A stretch of DNA of 29,436 nucleotides from CAYMLL01 sp964390645 (GTDB taxonomy: Bacteria; Planctomycetota; UBA8108), in NCBI GenBank assembly GCA_964390645.1, contig CAYMLL010000061.1, positions 1 through 29,436 on the forward strand. The letters are read 5' to 3'. Under the pieces are notes generated by a model. That model was not told where the DNA came from. It saw only the letters and a list, made by a program, of their open reading frames with translations, and ran no database searches. The translations under genes and the position numbers were made by a program. Numbering within the stretch: position 1 is the first letter of the stretch; the number at the start of each line of letters is the position of its first letter. Below are positions 8,270-16,345 of this stretch, one piece after another.

Positions 8270-9761
8270 ATGGAGACCCTGAACCCGCTCACCGATCGCC
8301 AGCTCCAGCTCACCCGCCGTCGGCTCCTCGCCTCCGGCTCCAGGGTTCTCGGCAGCGCTGCGCTCGCCTCGCTGCTCGCAGAGTCAGCAGGCCCGGCGTC
8401 CGCACGGCCTTCCGACCCTCCGGGATCGGGCCTCGACGCCAACCGCCAGAACGGGCTCCCTGGCCTGCCCCACTTCCNNNNNNNNNNGCGTGATCTACCT
8501 GTTCATGTGCGGCGGACCGTCGCATATCGACACCTTCGACTACCATCCCGACATCCGCAAGCTCCACGGTCAGGAGCTTCCCGCGTCGGTGCGAATGGGC
8601 CAGAGGATCACGGGCATGACGTCCGGGCAGAAGTCCTTTCCCGTGGTCGCGCCGATGTTCGAGTTCCAGCGCTTCGGCGAACACGGCACGTGGGTCAGCG
8701 ATGCGCTGCCCTACACGTCGCAGATCGTCGACGACATCACGATCATCAAGTCGATGCACACCGAGGCGATCAATCACGACCCGGCGATCACCTTCATCAA
8801 CACGGGGGTACAACAGCCCGGTAAGGCGAGCCTCGGCTCCTGGGTCAGCTACGGCCTCGGATCTCCGAACAAGGACCTGCCAGCGTACATCGTCATGATC
8901 TCCCGCGGCCCCGGCCAGAAGCAGGCGCTCTACGCGCGTTTGTGGGGAAGCGGTTTCCTTCCTTCTCGGCACCAGGGCGTGAAGATGCGCTCGGGCAGCG
9001 ACCCGGTCCTCTACCTGAAGGACCCCGAGGGCATCGACCGCTCCATGCGGCGACGCATGCTCGATCGCATCGCTCAGATCAACCAGGCGGAGTTCGACGA
9101 CTTCGGCGATCCGGAGACGAAGGCTCGCATCGCACAGTACGAGATGGCTTTCCGCATGCAGACGTCCGTGCCGGAGCTCATCGACCTCTCGAACGAGCCG
9201 AAGTCGACGTTCGACCTCTACGGCGCGGACGCCACGAAGCCGGGCACCTTCGCCAGGAACTGTGTCATCGCCCGCCGCCTGGCAGAGCGCGGCGTGCCCT
9301 TCATCCAGCTCTTCCATCGCGGCTGGGATCAGCACGGCAGCCTGCCGCGTCTGCTACGGGGTCAGTGCAAGACCATCGACCAGGCCGCCGCCGGTCTGGT
9401 CAAGGACCTCAAGCAGCGCGGCATGTTCGAAGACACGCTCGTCATATGGGGCGGCGAGTTCGGACGCACGATCTACTCGCAGGGCAAGCTGACGAAGGAC
9501 AACCACGGCCGAGACCATCACGGACGCAGCTTCACGATGTGGATGGCCGGAGGAGGGATCAAGAGAGGCTTCGAGTACGGCAAGACCGACACTCACAGCT
9601 ACAACATCCTCGAAAACCCGATCCACATCCGGGACTTCAACGCGACGATCCAGCACCTGCTGGGCATCGATCACAACCGACTGACGTTTCGCTACCAGGG
9701 GCTGGATCAGCGGTTGACGGGAGTGGAGCCCTGCCGGGTGGTGAGCGAGATCCTCGCCTGA
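8270..9761 (+). CDS. DUF1501 protein with Tat-like signal, interrupted by an assembly gap
   Basis: The N-terminal 69 residues contain a twin-arginine-type leader (TRRRLLASGSRVLGSAALA). They are followed by ten Ns, and then by the DUF1501 domain in another frame from 8490 (VIYLFMCGGPSHIDTFDY), running 423 residues to TGA 9759-9761. DUF1501 proteins belong to the alkaline phosphatase/sulfatase-like superfamily; WGGEFGRT and DNHGRDHHGRSFTMWMAGGG are typical family blocks. An AGAGGG ribosome site precedes the ATG at 8270, four bp after the DUF1553 gene, so the pair is an operon. The frame change is an artefact of the placeholder length: the reading frame is restored if the true gap is a multiple of three. 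Function is unknown, but the protein is probably exported folded through Tat together with its partner. Confidence 0.9.
8478..8487. other. Assembly gap (10 Ns) inside the DUF1501 gene
   Basis: Ten consecutive undetermined bases. Flanking codons require a missing length divisible by three (3, 6, 9, 12, 15...), so ten is a placeholder and not the true length. Confidence 0.99.
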
Positions 9762-9850
9762 GCCCGGACTCTTCGCTGTCCACCTGCCACGAACGAACGC
9801 CTCCCTCGCCGGAGGGGCGATGCGAGAGGGGCTTGGGTCCCGCACGGGCG

Positions 9851-9873
9851 CCCGGCTCCTGTCGACAGCCGGG
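9851..9873. terminator. Hairpin between convergent genes, possible bidirectional terminator
   Basis: CCCGGCT (9851-9857) and AGCCGGG (9867-9873) form a perfect 7-bp stem around a 9-nt loop, with the palindrome CTGTCGACAG partly inside it. It lies in the 178-bp spacer where the DUF1501 gene (+) and the spermidine synthase gene (-) converge. No T-run follows on either strand, so termination is inferred from position and stem only. Confidence 0.35.
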
Positions 9874-9939
9874 ATCCCCCGCCTCGATCCCGGACGAGAC
9901 GACTCGCTCTCGTACCCGAAGCACTTCTTCCACGGGCTG

Positions 9940-10842
9940 CTATCCCGCCGACCTGCCCGCCGTGAGCGGTGTGACGAGCCCCCGCAGCGCTCGCGCCTGG
10001 AACGCCGGGTGCACGAACGCGGCGCGGTGGACGGCCTCGCCGTAGTACGAGAGCCCCGGCTCGAGGGCCTCTACACTCCCGGTCCGCAGCCCGGCGATCG
10101 GACAGCGATCCCCAACCGACGCATACGTGAACGACCAGAGCCCGCCCGGATAGACGAGGTTCGAGTAATTGTAGAGGTGCACCCGGGGAAAGACGCCGCC
10201 GAGGACGCCGACGAGCGAGGCCTGCACGTCCGCGTCGTAGAACGGCGACCCGGCCTGGGAGACGACGATACCGTCAGCAGTCAGCCGACGACGGACATCG
10301 CGGTAGAACGCGTCGCCGAAGAGCGAAGCCGCGGGACCTTGCGGATCGCTCGAGTCGACGATGATCACGTCGAAGGCCTCCGTCGACTCCCTGACGAACT
10401 CGACCCCGTCCCCGATGGTCAGCGCGCAGCGCGAGTCGTCGAGAACCGGCGCCGTCCACGGAAAGTGCTCGCGGCAGGCTTCGATGACGATCGGGTCGAT
10501 CTCCACGAGTCGACAGAACTCGACCGAAGGATGGCGCAACACCTCCCGTACGGTGCCGCCGTCGCCACCGCCGACGACGAGAACACGCACGGGATTGGCA
10601 TGCACGAAGAGCGGCACGTGCGCAATCATCTCGTGATAGACCTGCTCGTCGCGCTCCGAGACCTGCACGACCGAGTCGAGCAACAGCATGCGGCCGAATC
10701 CGGCGGTCTCGACGACCTTGACCTCCTGCAGAGCGCTCCGCCGGCAGAAGAGGCCGCGTCGTACCCGGTAGGCCACGCGGAGGAACTGCTGCTGCTCCTC
10801 CGAGACCCACCGCTCGCCGCCCACCGACGACCCCTCGCTCAT
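9940..10842 (-). CDS. speE: Spermidine synthase (polyamine aminopropyltransferase)
   Basis: The protein (300 residues) transfers the aminopropyl group of decarboxylated S-adenosylmethionine to putrescine, giving spermidine and methylthioadenosine in the cytosol. Diagnostic sequence is present: DSVVQVSERDEQVYHEM (56-72), the nucleotide-binding GGGDGG (91-96), VEID (113-116) and VDSSDPQGPA (162-171). The two acidic residues Asp163 and Asp166 correspond to human Asp173 and Asp176. The C-terminal YNYSNLVYPGGLWSF block aligns with the E. coli enzyme's IPTYYGGIMTF region. The ATG at 10842 overlaps the stop of the upstream decarboxylase gene (ATGA), so translation is probably coupled. The longer open frame to 11088 lies inside that gene and is not used. 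The paired gene makes the aminopropyl donor, which supports the assignment. Thermospermine or another triamine as product cannot be excluded. Confidence 0.93.
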   Translation of the reverse strand: MSEGSSVGGERWVSEEQQQFLRVAYRVRRGLFCRRSALQEVKVVETAGFGRMLLLDSVVQVSERDEQVYHEMIAHVPLFVHANPVRVLVVGGGDGGTVREVLRHPSVEFCRLVEIDPIVIEACREHFPWTAPVLDDSRCALTIGDGVEFVRESTEAFDVIIVDSSDPQGPAASLFGDAFYRDVRRRLTADGIVVSQAGSPFYDADVQASLVGVLGGVFPRVHLYNYSNLVYPGGLWSFTYASVGDRCPIAGLRTGSVEALEPGLSYYGEAVHRAAFVHPAFQARALRGLVTPLTAGRSAG

Positions 10843-11828
10843 GCGCTCGCTCCGCCGCCCCTCGGGGCCACCGGAGCGACCGGCACGGGCAGCCCAGCCA
10901 CCCTCGGCATACCGGACCGCGAGCGGTGTGCGCCGAGGAAGCACACCTCGTAGCCACACGGCAGGCGCTTGACGACGCGGTGCCTGAGATCGAGCCCGTG
11001 CCCGGCAAGATCGAGCGGGTGCTCCAGATCGAAGGTGACGATGTTCACGGATAGCGGCCGGAAAACCCCGAGCAGCCGCCCGAGGCACGAGTAGAGCTCC
11101 GGGGCGTCCCGGAAGCGGTGGTTGGTCTCGAACCCGACGTGGGACCCGAGCGGTTGTGGGGTCACGTGGACCGCGAAGTAGCGGTCCTCGAGGAGGCCGT
11201 TGAGAGAGTACCCGGCCGGGTCGAAGACGTGATCGTCGACGTCGTACCCGGGCAGAATCGCACCGAGGGCCTCGCAGGCTCCACGGAAAGACTCGTCGTG
11301 CCGAGCCGCCCGACGGAAGGCGTCACGCACGCCGGGCTCGATCCCGCGCAGAAAGACCTCGATCACCGCCTTCTCGATGTTCGGACCCTTCTCTCGGTCC
11401 AGATGGAAGAGGTGCAGATGATCCGACTCCTCCTCGCCGAAGCGGAAGGCCAGCCCTGCGATCCGCTCGTTGAGTACGCGCGCGTCGTCGTGGAAGCTCG
11501 ACGGCTGATTCCGGGGAAAGAACTCGTTCTTGCGCTCGTAAACCAGCATCTCGAGCGCATCCTGCGGAAGCCGATCGAGGATCTCGAGCACCGCAGCGGT
11601 CAGCCTCGTGCGACCACAGGTGATCAAGACGATCCTGTGGTCGAAGACGAAGAGGCTCGACTCGCTCAGCAGGTAGGCATCGCAGAGCCGATTCGACAGA
11701 CGCGAGAGGATCCGAACACCAGCCACACCGACGATGTCGGCCCAGAACGCTCCGTCCCGATCTCGCAGGGACGGAAGCGTCGGGTCGATGAGCAGCTCGA
11801 CGCGTTTCTCGGTGCCTTCGAAGAACAC
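10839..11828 (-). CDS. speD: S-adenosylmethionine decarboxylase, eukaryotic-type pyruvoyl enzyme
   Basis: The protein (about 329 residues, human enzyme 334) matches the eukaryotic AdoMetDC family (Pfam SAM_decarbox) and not the short bacterial SpeD. Visible correspondences to the human enzyme are FFEGTEK at the N-terminus, YLLSESSLF around the self-cleavage site (Glu56-Ser57, human Glu67-Ser68), TCG with Cys71 (human Cys82), FDPAGYSLNG (human Ser229) and HVTPQP (human His243). All residues for autoprocessing to the pyruvoyl cofactor are therefore present. Human Glu247 is replaced by Gln, and one putrescine-site acid (human Asp174) appears to be Lys. No ATG is available. The GTG at 11828 with GAGGG upstream begins at FFEGTEK, as expected; a TTG at 11864 would add 12 residues. 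The gene starts about 37 bp after the envelope-protein gene and overlaps speE by 4 bp. Confidence 0.92.
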   Translation of the reverse strand: MFFEGTEKRVELLIDPTLPSLRDRDGAFWADIVGVAGVRILSRLSNRLCDAYLLSESSLFVFDHRIVLITCGRTRLTAAVLEILDRLPQDALEMLVYERKNEFFPRNQPSSFHDDARVLNERIAGLAFRFGEEESDHLHLFHLDREKGPNIEKAVIEVFLRGIEPGVRDAFRRAARHDESFRGACEALGAILPGYDVDDHVFDPAGYSLNGLLEDRYFAVHVTPQPLGSHVGFETNHRFRDAPELYSCLGRLLGVFRPLSVNIVTFDLEHPLDLAGHGLDLRHRVVKRLPCGYEVCFLGAHRSRSGMPRVAGLPVPVAPVAPRGGGASA

Positions 11829-11865
11829 GCGACCCTCAATACACCCGAGCCCCTCACTCGTCAAC

Positions 11866-14800
11866 TCAGCGTGTGCCGAGCCGCTCGTACCGGTAGTAGA
11901 CCTCGAGGCAAAGAATCGACAGTGCTGTCGAGTAGAGTCGTCCGGCGATCTCGGCCCGGTGACCGCGCGGATCCCAGCTGCCGGCGGCGGAGCCTTCCCC
12001 AGCCCCCACCTGATGCGCCAGAAGGACAGCCTTGAGCGAATCGTTCCATCGACTCCACGGCTCTCCCCCCGTCTGGAACATCGCCAGCGTCGCGTAGTAC
12101 CAGTAGTAAAAATTGACACCGCCCATGTCCTTCGCCTGCGGACGGTTCTTCAGCAGATACTCGGTCGATTTACGATTCGAGAGAAGGAAGGCCGCTGAGC
12201 TGCGCTGCTCCTCGGTCAGCACGGTGTCGGCGAGAATGTGCTGCGCGAAGAAACCCTGCGCGGTCATCGCGAGGTCAGTGCGCTTGGTGCCCTTGCCCGG
12301 CTCGTAGACGTAGAGCCCCATCTCCCCTTTCTTCCTCGCGCTCTCGATGTAGGCGTGCGCCCGGGTCAGGCACTCCTCGGGCAAACGAAGCCCCCCTAGC
12401 TTGCCGCTCTTCAGCGCCATCAGCATCCAGCCGAAGACGCTCGTATCGACCTGGTTCGACTTCGGGTAAGGCTGATAGCGCCAGCCGCCCTTGCTCGGTA
12501 CCTGACTCGACGCCGTGAAGTCGATCGCACGCTGCGCCGGATCGCGAAGGCCCGGGTCCCGCGTGAACGCGTAGGCCTCGACGAGCGCGAACGCGGCGAC
12601 TCCGTGCATGTACATGTTCCCGCCGCCCTGCAGATCGCCGTCAGGCTTCTGCGCCTTGACGAGCCAGCGCAATCCCCTGTCGATACGCTCGCGAAACACT
12701 CCTTCCTCGAGGTGCGAGTCGCCGTGTCCGAGAAACGCGAGGAGCGCGAGACCGGTGGCGGCGGTGTCCCCGTTGGCGGCCTTGGCCCGGCCGCCAATGC
12801 TGGACTTCCGCCCCTTGCCGTTCCACCCGGGATGCGCTGTATCGCGCGGGGAGACCTCGGCAAGGTGACGATGGTAACGATCGAGCGTCCAGCGACCGTC
12901 GGGCGACTGATGACTCGCCAGCCACTCGAGCCCGGCGACGACCGCACGCTCGGTGGACTCGCTGCCGCCGCCGACGACGAGAGCCTCCTGACGACGGTCC
13001 TTGCCGCGCAGCTGATAGATGCGCGGCCGAAAAGAGCTCGCCGTGTCGTCCTCGACGACCTCGTCGATCGCCACCGTCGCGGTGTCGTCAACCAGCGGAC
13101 GGGCGCGCGTGATCCTCGACGCGAGGCTCCTCGAGCGATCCTGGAGCGAGGCGGGCCCGACGGTCGTCGAGCGACGCGTCAGCCGGCGGGAGATCTCGAT
13201 CCCGCCGCCGCGACGTTCCGACACGCGACCGGCGTCCCGCCGCGGCGAACGCTTCGCCGTCATGTCGATTCGCCTGCTCGCCGACCGCGTCTTCTGCTCG
13301 GACCCGGGCTCCGTCGCCGGCTCCTCGACCTCGCGTCCGGCGATCGCGGGAGCGGTCGATGCCTCCCCCTCGCGCGCCGGCGCCGACACCGGCGCCGCCG
13401 GCACGGAGCCGGTCGCAGGCGCGACGCCGGCACCCCGGAACTCCGGTAGAGCTCGAGCGCGGGTCGCCTCGTCATCGACGCCGGACTTCCGGGAGCGAAC
13501 GGGACCGACCGCCAGCGAGACGACCGACGCGCCCGTGGGTCTGTCCCTGCGGAGCGTCCTGCGAGCGGCCGGGTCGCGCGGCAGGGCGAGCGAAGGAGCC
13601 CCGGTGCTGTCGGGATCCTCGATACGCGGCGCGACCTGGTCCGGCCGTCGGACGATCTCGGGCGCCGACGGACGCTCGTCGCTCTGCAGAGGAGTCGCCG
13701 GCGCCTCCACCCCGGCGGTCGTGGGCTCGTCGCTGACCGCGAGCGCCGCGCTCGGTAGCGTACGCTCCACACCGCGATCGACGGCACGCACGACGAACGA
13801 GGACTTCCGCAACGCCACCTCGACCCGCTCGGTTGCCACCTCGACGGACGGCTCGCGACGCTCCCGGGGCTGATCGCGAGCCAGCTCCAGAATCGCCGCC
13901 GGCTCGCTCGCGTCGGAGTCCTCCGACGGGGATGCGACGCTGCGCGCGGAGATCTCCACGCTCGTGGCCGGCGTTTCGCGTGTCGCCACGGGTGCATCTT
14001 CCGGGGCCGGGGCGCGAGCGTCCGCAGCACGGCCGACGTCGACCCGCCGGGGGGCCCGCTCGCGAGCGACCTCCGGGTCCTCGACCGTCGGGGGACGCGG
14101 AGCCTCACGTGGCACCGTCACCTGGACCGCCTCCGCCTCGACCCGCGGCGTCAGGCGAAAGCGGCGCTCGGCCTCGAGGAAGTCCCGTGCATGCTCGGGT
14201 TGGGGCTCGGGCTGAGGTTCCACGAGTCTCGAATCGACCTCGGGAACGGCGCCGTCCTCGGCCGCCACCGGCACCCGCGCAGAGACCTCGGGGCTCTCGG
14301 TATCATCCTGTATCTCGACTTCCGGACGCGACTGCGGATCGGCGAGTGGCAGGATGCTCGTATCCGGCTGCTCGGTCAGGGCCTCCGAGATCGACGGCTG
14401 TTCGCGTCGACGAGAAGGTGGCGGCAGCCGCCGCACCTCGAGCCTGGCGACAAGCGTTGGCGACGTATCGGCCGACGTCGCGGCGCTCGCTTCGCGTATC
14501 GCGAAGCCGATCGACTCCTCGGGCATGCCCTCGACCGCCACCTCGAACGGCTCGTAGATCTCCTCGAGCTCGACGACCTCGAGGAGAAGGCGCTGCACCT
14601 TCTTGCGGTTCATCCAGAACGCGGTCATGAGATGCAACAGCAGCGCGATCAGAAAGCAACGCATCACCACGGTCGGAGAGAGCAGCCACCGCCGGAAGAG
14701 AAGCAGCAAGACGCCGCAAACGAGCAGGGAGATCACCAGCCCGAGGAGCCACGCCGGCGCACGACGGATCAGATCCGCAATCCACTCGAGAAGAGCCCCG

Positions 14801-15915
14801 GTCGTCCAGTAAGGGCCCTCATCCTCGCGTGTCAGGTACACCTCCTTCGAGCGGGTGACGAGGAGATCCTCCTGGCCGTCCCGCGTGCGAGCAAAGTAGA
14901 GCTCGTGGCCGCCGGAAGCGAGCGCCGGGTCCAGCTCGTCCGCCGGTGTGTTCACCTGTGGCCCGAGCGGCTCGATCTCGCCGACGTCGACCCCGCTGCC
15001 GAGGCGCACGCGGTAGAGGTCGAAGCCGCCCGCACCGCCGGCTCGATTGCTCGCGAAGTAGAGGAAATCGCCGACGGGTGACACCGCGACAGCGCCCTCG
15101 GCGGAGCCGACCCGGTTGAGCGCCGTGTACGGCGCCGCGCTCGCGTAGCGCACCGCCGCCGGCAACCGTGACACCGGCTCCGCCGGCGCACCCTCCGAAT
15201 CCTCTGGAGCGTCCTCCGACTCCTCCGGCGCGCCCGCATCAAGCGAGGCGACATGAATCTCGTAGTCGGCGCTGCGCAGGCGAGCACGGATCGTCGACAC
15301 CCACCGCTCGGCGCGCTCCTCCCCCGCTCGACGATCGGTCGTGAACCAGAGCCGGCCGCCGCGAGGATCCGGCGCGGGACTCATCTCGTTCCACGGGGAG
15401 TTGATCGCCGGACCGAGGTTCACCGGCTCCCCCCAGCCGCTCCGGAGCCGCTCGCTGGCCCAGACGTCGTAGCCTCCGAGGCCACCAGGGCGATCCGAAT
15501 AAAAGTAGAGCCAGGAGCCGTCGGAGCTGAAGGCGCCGCCGAGCTCGTCACGGTCGCTGTTGACGCCGACCACGGGCTGCGGACTCGACCAGAGTCCGCG
15601 TCGACGCTCGGAGATCCAGAGGTCAGCACCACCGCCGGGCAGCCCCCGGGTGAAGACCAGCGCCTCGCCGAAGGGACCGACACAGGGCTCGTACTCGGAG
15701 GACCCTGGCCGGGCGATCTCCCCGTGCAGCGCCGTCGGCGGCTCCCAGAGGATCTCGCGAATGGACCCCGCAACCTCGGGCTCCGGAGCGTGAAGATCCT
15801 CGCCGTCCGTGTAGTATCCGGTGGTCCGGTGGACGAGAAACGGCAGCACGAGCAGCGACACCGCCAGCAGCGGAAGCCAGATCCGCCAGGCTCTCTTCCT
15901 TCCTCGACCGGTCAC
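11866..15915 (-). CDS. Large envelope protein: PD40 propeller - TonB/TolA-like TM - long linker - prenyltransferase-like toroid
   Basis: This 1349-residue protein starts at a GTG 7 bp after exbD. Residues 10-28 are a membrane helix after a basic start. Residues 70-350 carry about five PD40/TolB-type blades (for example GSWLYFYSDRPGGLGG, YFASNRAGGAGGFDLY). Two helices follow at about 388-408 and 418-436; the second contains His428 in ALLLHLMTAFW, resembling the intramembrane histidine of TonB and TolA. Residues about 440-980 are a Pro/Ala/Arg/Glu-rich, presumably disordered linker. Residues about 980-1349 resemble squalene-cyclase/prenyltransferase repeats (QSPDGRW 1003-1009, QKPDGDL, SKGGWRYQPY), but the DXDD motif of terpene cyclases is absent (VDTS instead), so terpene cyclisation is unlikely. 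Loop charge between the second and third helices fits a propeller and a C-terminal domain both outside the cytoplasm. Genes for ExbB, ExbD and a TPR protein precede it directly, suggesting a PMF-driven envelope complex. Confidence 0.85.
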   Translation of the reverse strand: MTGRGRKRAWRIWLPLLAVSLLVLPFLVHRTTGYYTDGEDLHAPEPEVAGSIREILWEPPTALHGEIARPGSSEYEPCVGPFGEALVFTRGLPGGGADLWISERRRGLWSSPQPVVGVNSDRDELGGAFSSDGSWLYFYSDRPGGLGGYDVWASERLRSGWGEPVNLGPAINSPWNEMSPAPDPRGGRLWFTTDRRAGEERAERWVSTIRARLRSADYEIHVASLDAGAPEESEDAPEDSEGAPAEPVSRLPAAVRYASAAPYTALNRVGSAEGAVAVSPVGDFLYFASNRAGGAGGFDLYRVRLGSGVDVGEIEPLGPQVNTPADELDPALASGGHELYFARTRDGQEDLLVTRSKEVYLTREDEGPYWTTGALLEWIADLIRRAPAWLLGLVISLLVCGVLLLLFRRWLLSPTVVMRCFLIALLLHLMTAFWMNRKKVQRLLLEVVELEEIYEPFEVAVEGMPEESIGFAIREASAATSADTSPTLVARLEVRRLPPPSRRREQPSISEALTEQPDTSILPLADPQSRPEVEIQDDTESPEVSARVPVAAEDGAVPEVDSRLVEPQPEPQPEHARDFLEAERRFRLTPRVEAEAVQVTVPREAPRPPTVEDPEVARERAPRRVDVGRAADARAPAPEDAPVATRETPATSVEISARSVASPSEDSDASEPAAILELARDQPRERREPSVEVATERVEVALRKSSFVVRAVDRGVERTLPSAALAVSDEPTTAGVEAPATPLQSDERPSAPEIVRRPDQVAPRIEDPDSTGAPSLALPRDPAARRTLRRDRPTGASVVSLAVGPVRSRKSGVDDEATRARALPEFRGAGVAPATGSVPAAPVSAPAREGEASTAPAIAGREVEEPATEPGSEQKTRSASRRIDMTAKRSPRRDAGRVSERRGGGIEISRRLTRRSTTVGPASLQDRSRSLASRITRARPLVDDTATVAIDEVVEDDTASSFRPRIYQLRGKDRRQEALVVGGGSESTERAVVAGLEWLASHQSPDGRWTLDRYHRHLAEVSPRDTAHPGWNGKGRKSSIGGRAKAANGDTAATGLALLAFLGHGDSHLEEGVFRERIDRGLRWLVKAQKPDGDLQGGGNMYMHGVAAFALVEAYAFTRDPGLRDPAQRAIDFTASSQVPSKGGWRYQPYPKSNQVDTSVFGWMLMALKSGKLGGLRLPEECLTRAHAYIESARKKGEMGLYVYEPGKGTKRTDLAMTAQGFFAQHILADTVLTEEQRSSAAFLLSNRKSTEYLLKNRPQAKDMGGVNFYYWYYATLAMFQTGGEPWSRWNDSLKAVLLAHQVGAGEGSAAGSWDPRGHRAEIAGRLYSTALSILCLEVYYRYERLGTR

Positions 15916-15922
15916 TGGAGAC

Positions 15923-16345
15923 TCACTCCTCGCTCAGGGACTTCGTGTCGATGTACGGCTTCGGAATGCCCGCGCGTTCGATCAGCTCGAGCGCGAGGGC
16001 GACGTTCCTGTACTCGGTGCGACCGTCGCCTCGCACCTGCACCTTGAGGTCCGCACCGATGCTCTGGCGCTTCTCCTTCAGCAGATCGACGAGCTCCGCG
16101 GGCTGACGGGCCACACCGTAGACGTGGATCGAGCCATCCTGCTTGACGTTGACGAAGACGTTGTTGTCGAGGTTTCGACTGAGACTTCCTGGGTTGCGGT
16201 TCGACGGCAGCAGCACGTCCTGCTCACGCTCGCGTTCGGTGAACGTCGTCGCGGTCAGGAAGAAGATGATCAGCAGGAAGACCATGTCGATCATCGGCGC
16301 CATGTTGAGCTGCAAGTCCTCCTGCTCCTTCTCACGCCGTATCAT
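15923..16345 (-). CDS. ExbD/TolR-family proton-channel subunit
   Basis: The protein has 140 residues with the ExbD/TolR layout: a short cytosolic start, one membrane helix (about 17-35, APMIDMVFLLIIFFLTATT) and a periplasmic domain. Asp20 in the helix corresponds to the essential proton-carrying Asp25 of E. coli ExbD. With the ExbB/TolQ-like protein it should form an inner-membrane channel that converts proton motive force into movement of a partner helix. The start codon overlaps the exbB stop (ATGA at 16345-16342), showing translational coupling. The natural partner is the 1349-residue protein encoded 7 bp downstream, which has a TonB/TolA-like helix. ExbD and TolR cannot be told apart from the sequence alone. 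Confidence 0.95.
   Translation of the reverse strand: MIRREKEQEDLQLNMAPMIDMVFLLIIFFLTATTFTEREREQDVLLPSNRNPGSLSRNLDNNVFVNVKQDGSIHVYGVARQPAELVDLLKEKRQSIGADLKVQVRGDGRTEYRNVALALELIERAGIPKPYIDTKSLSEE

Noticed and set aside
11829..12119. N-terminal extension of the AdoMet decarboxylase frame
   Set aside because: Most of it lies inside the large envelope-protein gene in another frame. Family members begin only a few residues before FFEGTEK. A TTG at 11864 remains a minor alternative.
11866..12980. Triterpene/hopanoid cyclase activity for the C-terminal domain of the large protein
   Set aside because: The fold-type repeats are there, but the DXDD proton-donor motif is not (VDTS at the likely site), and the domain is on the outer side of the membrane. 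A structural or binding role fits better.
12960..14600. Several open frames in all directions across the linker-coding part of the large envelope gene
   Set aside because: The Pro/Ala/Arg-rich linker has few constraints and few AT-rich codons, so stops are rare in other frames. None has a domain or start signal.
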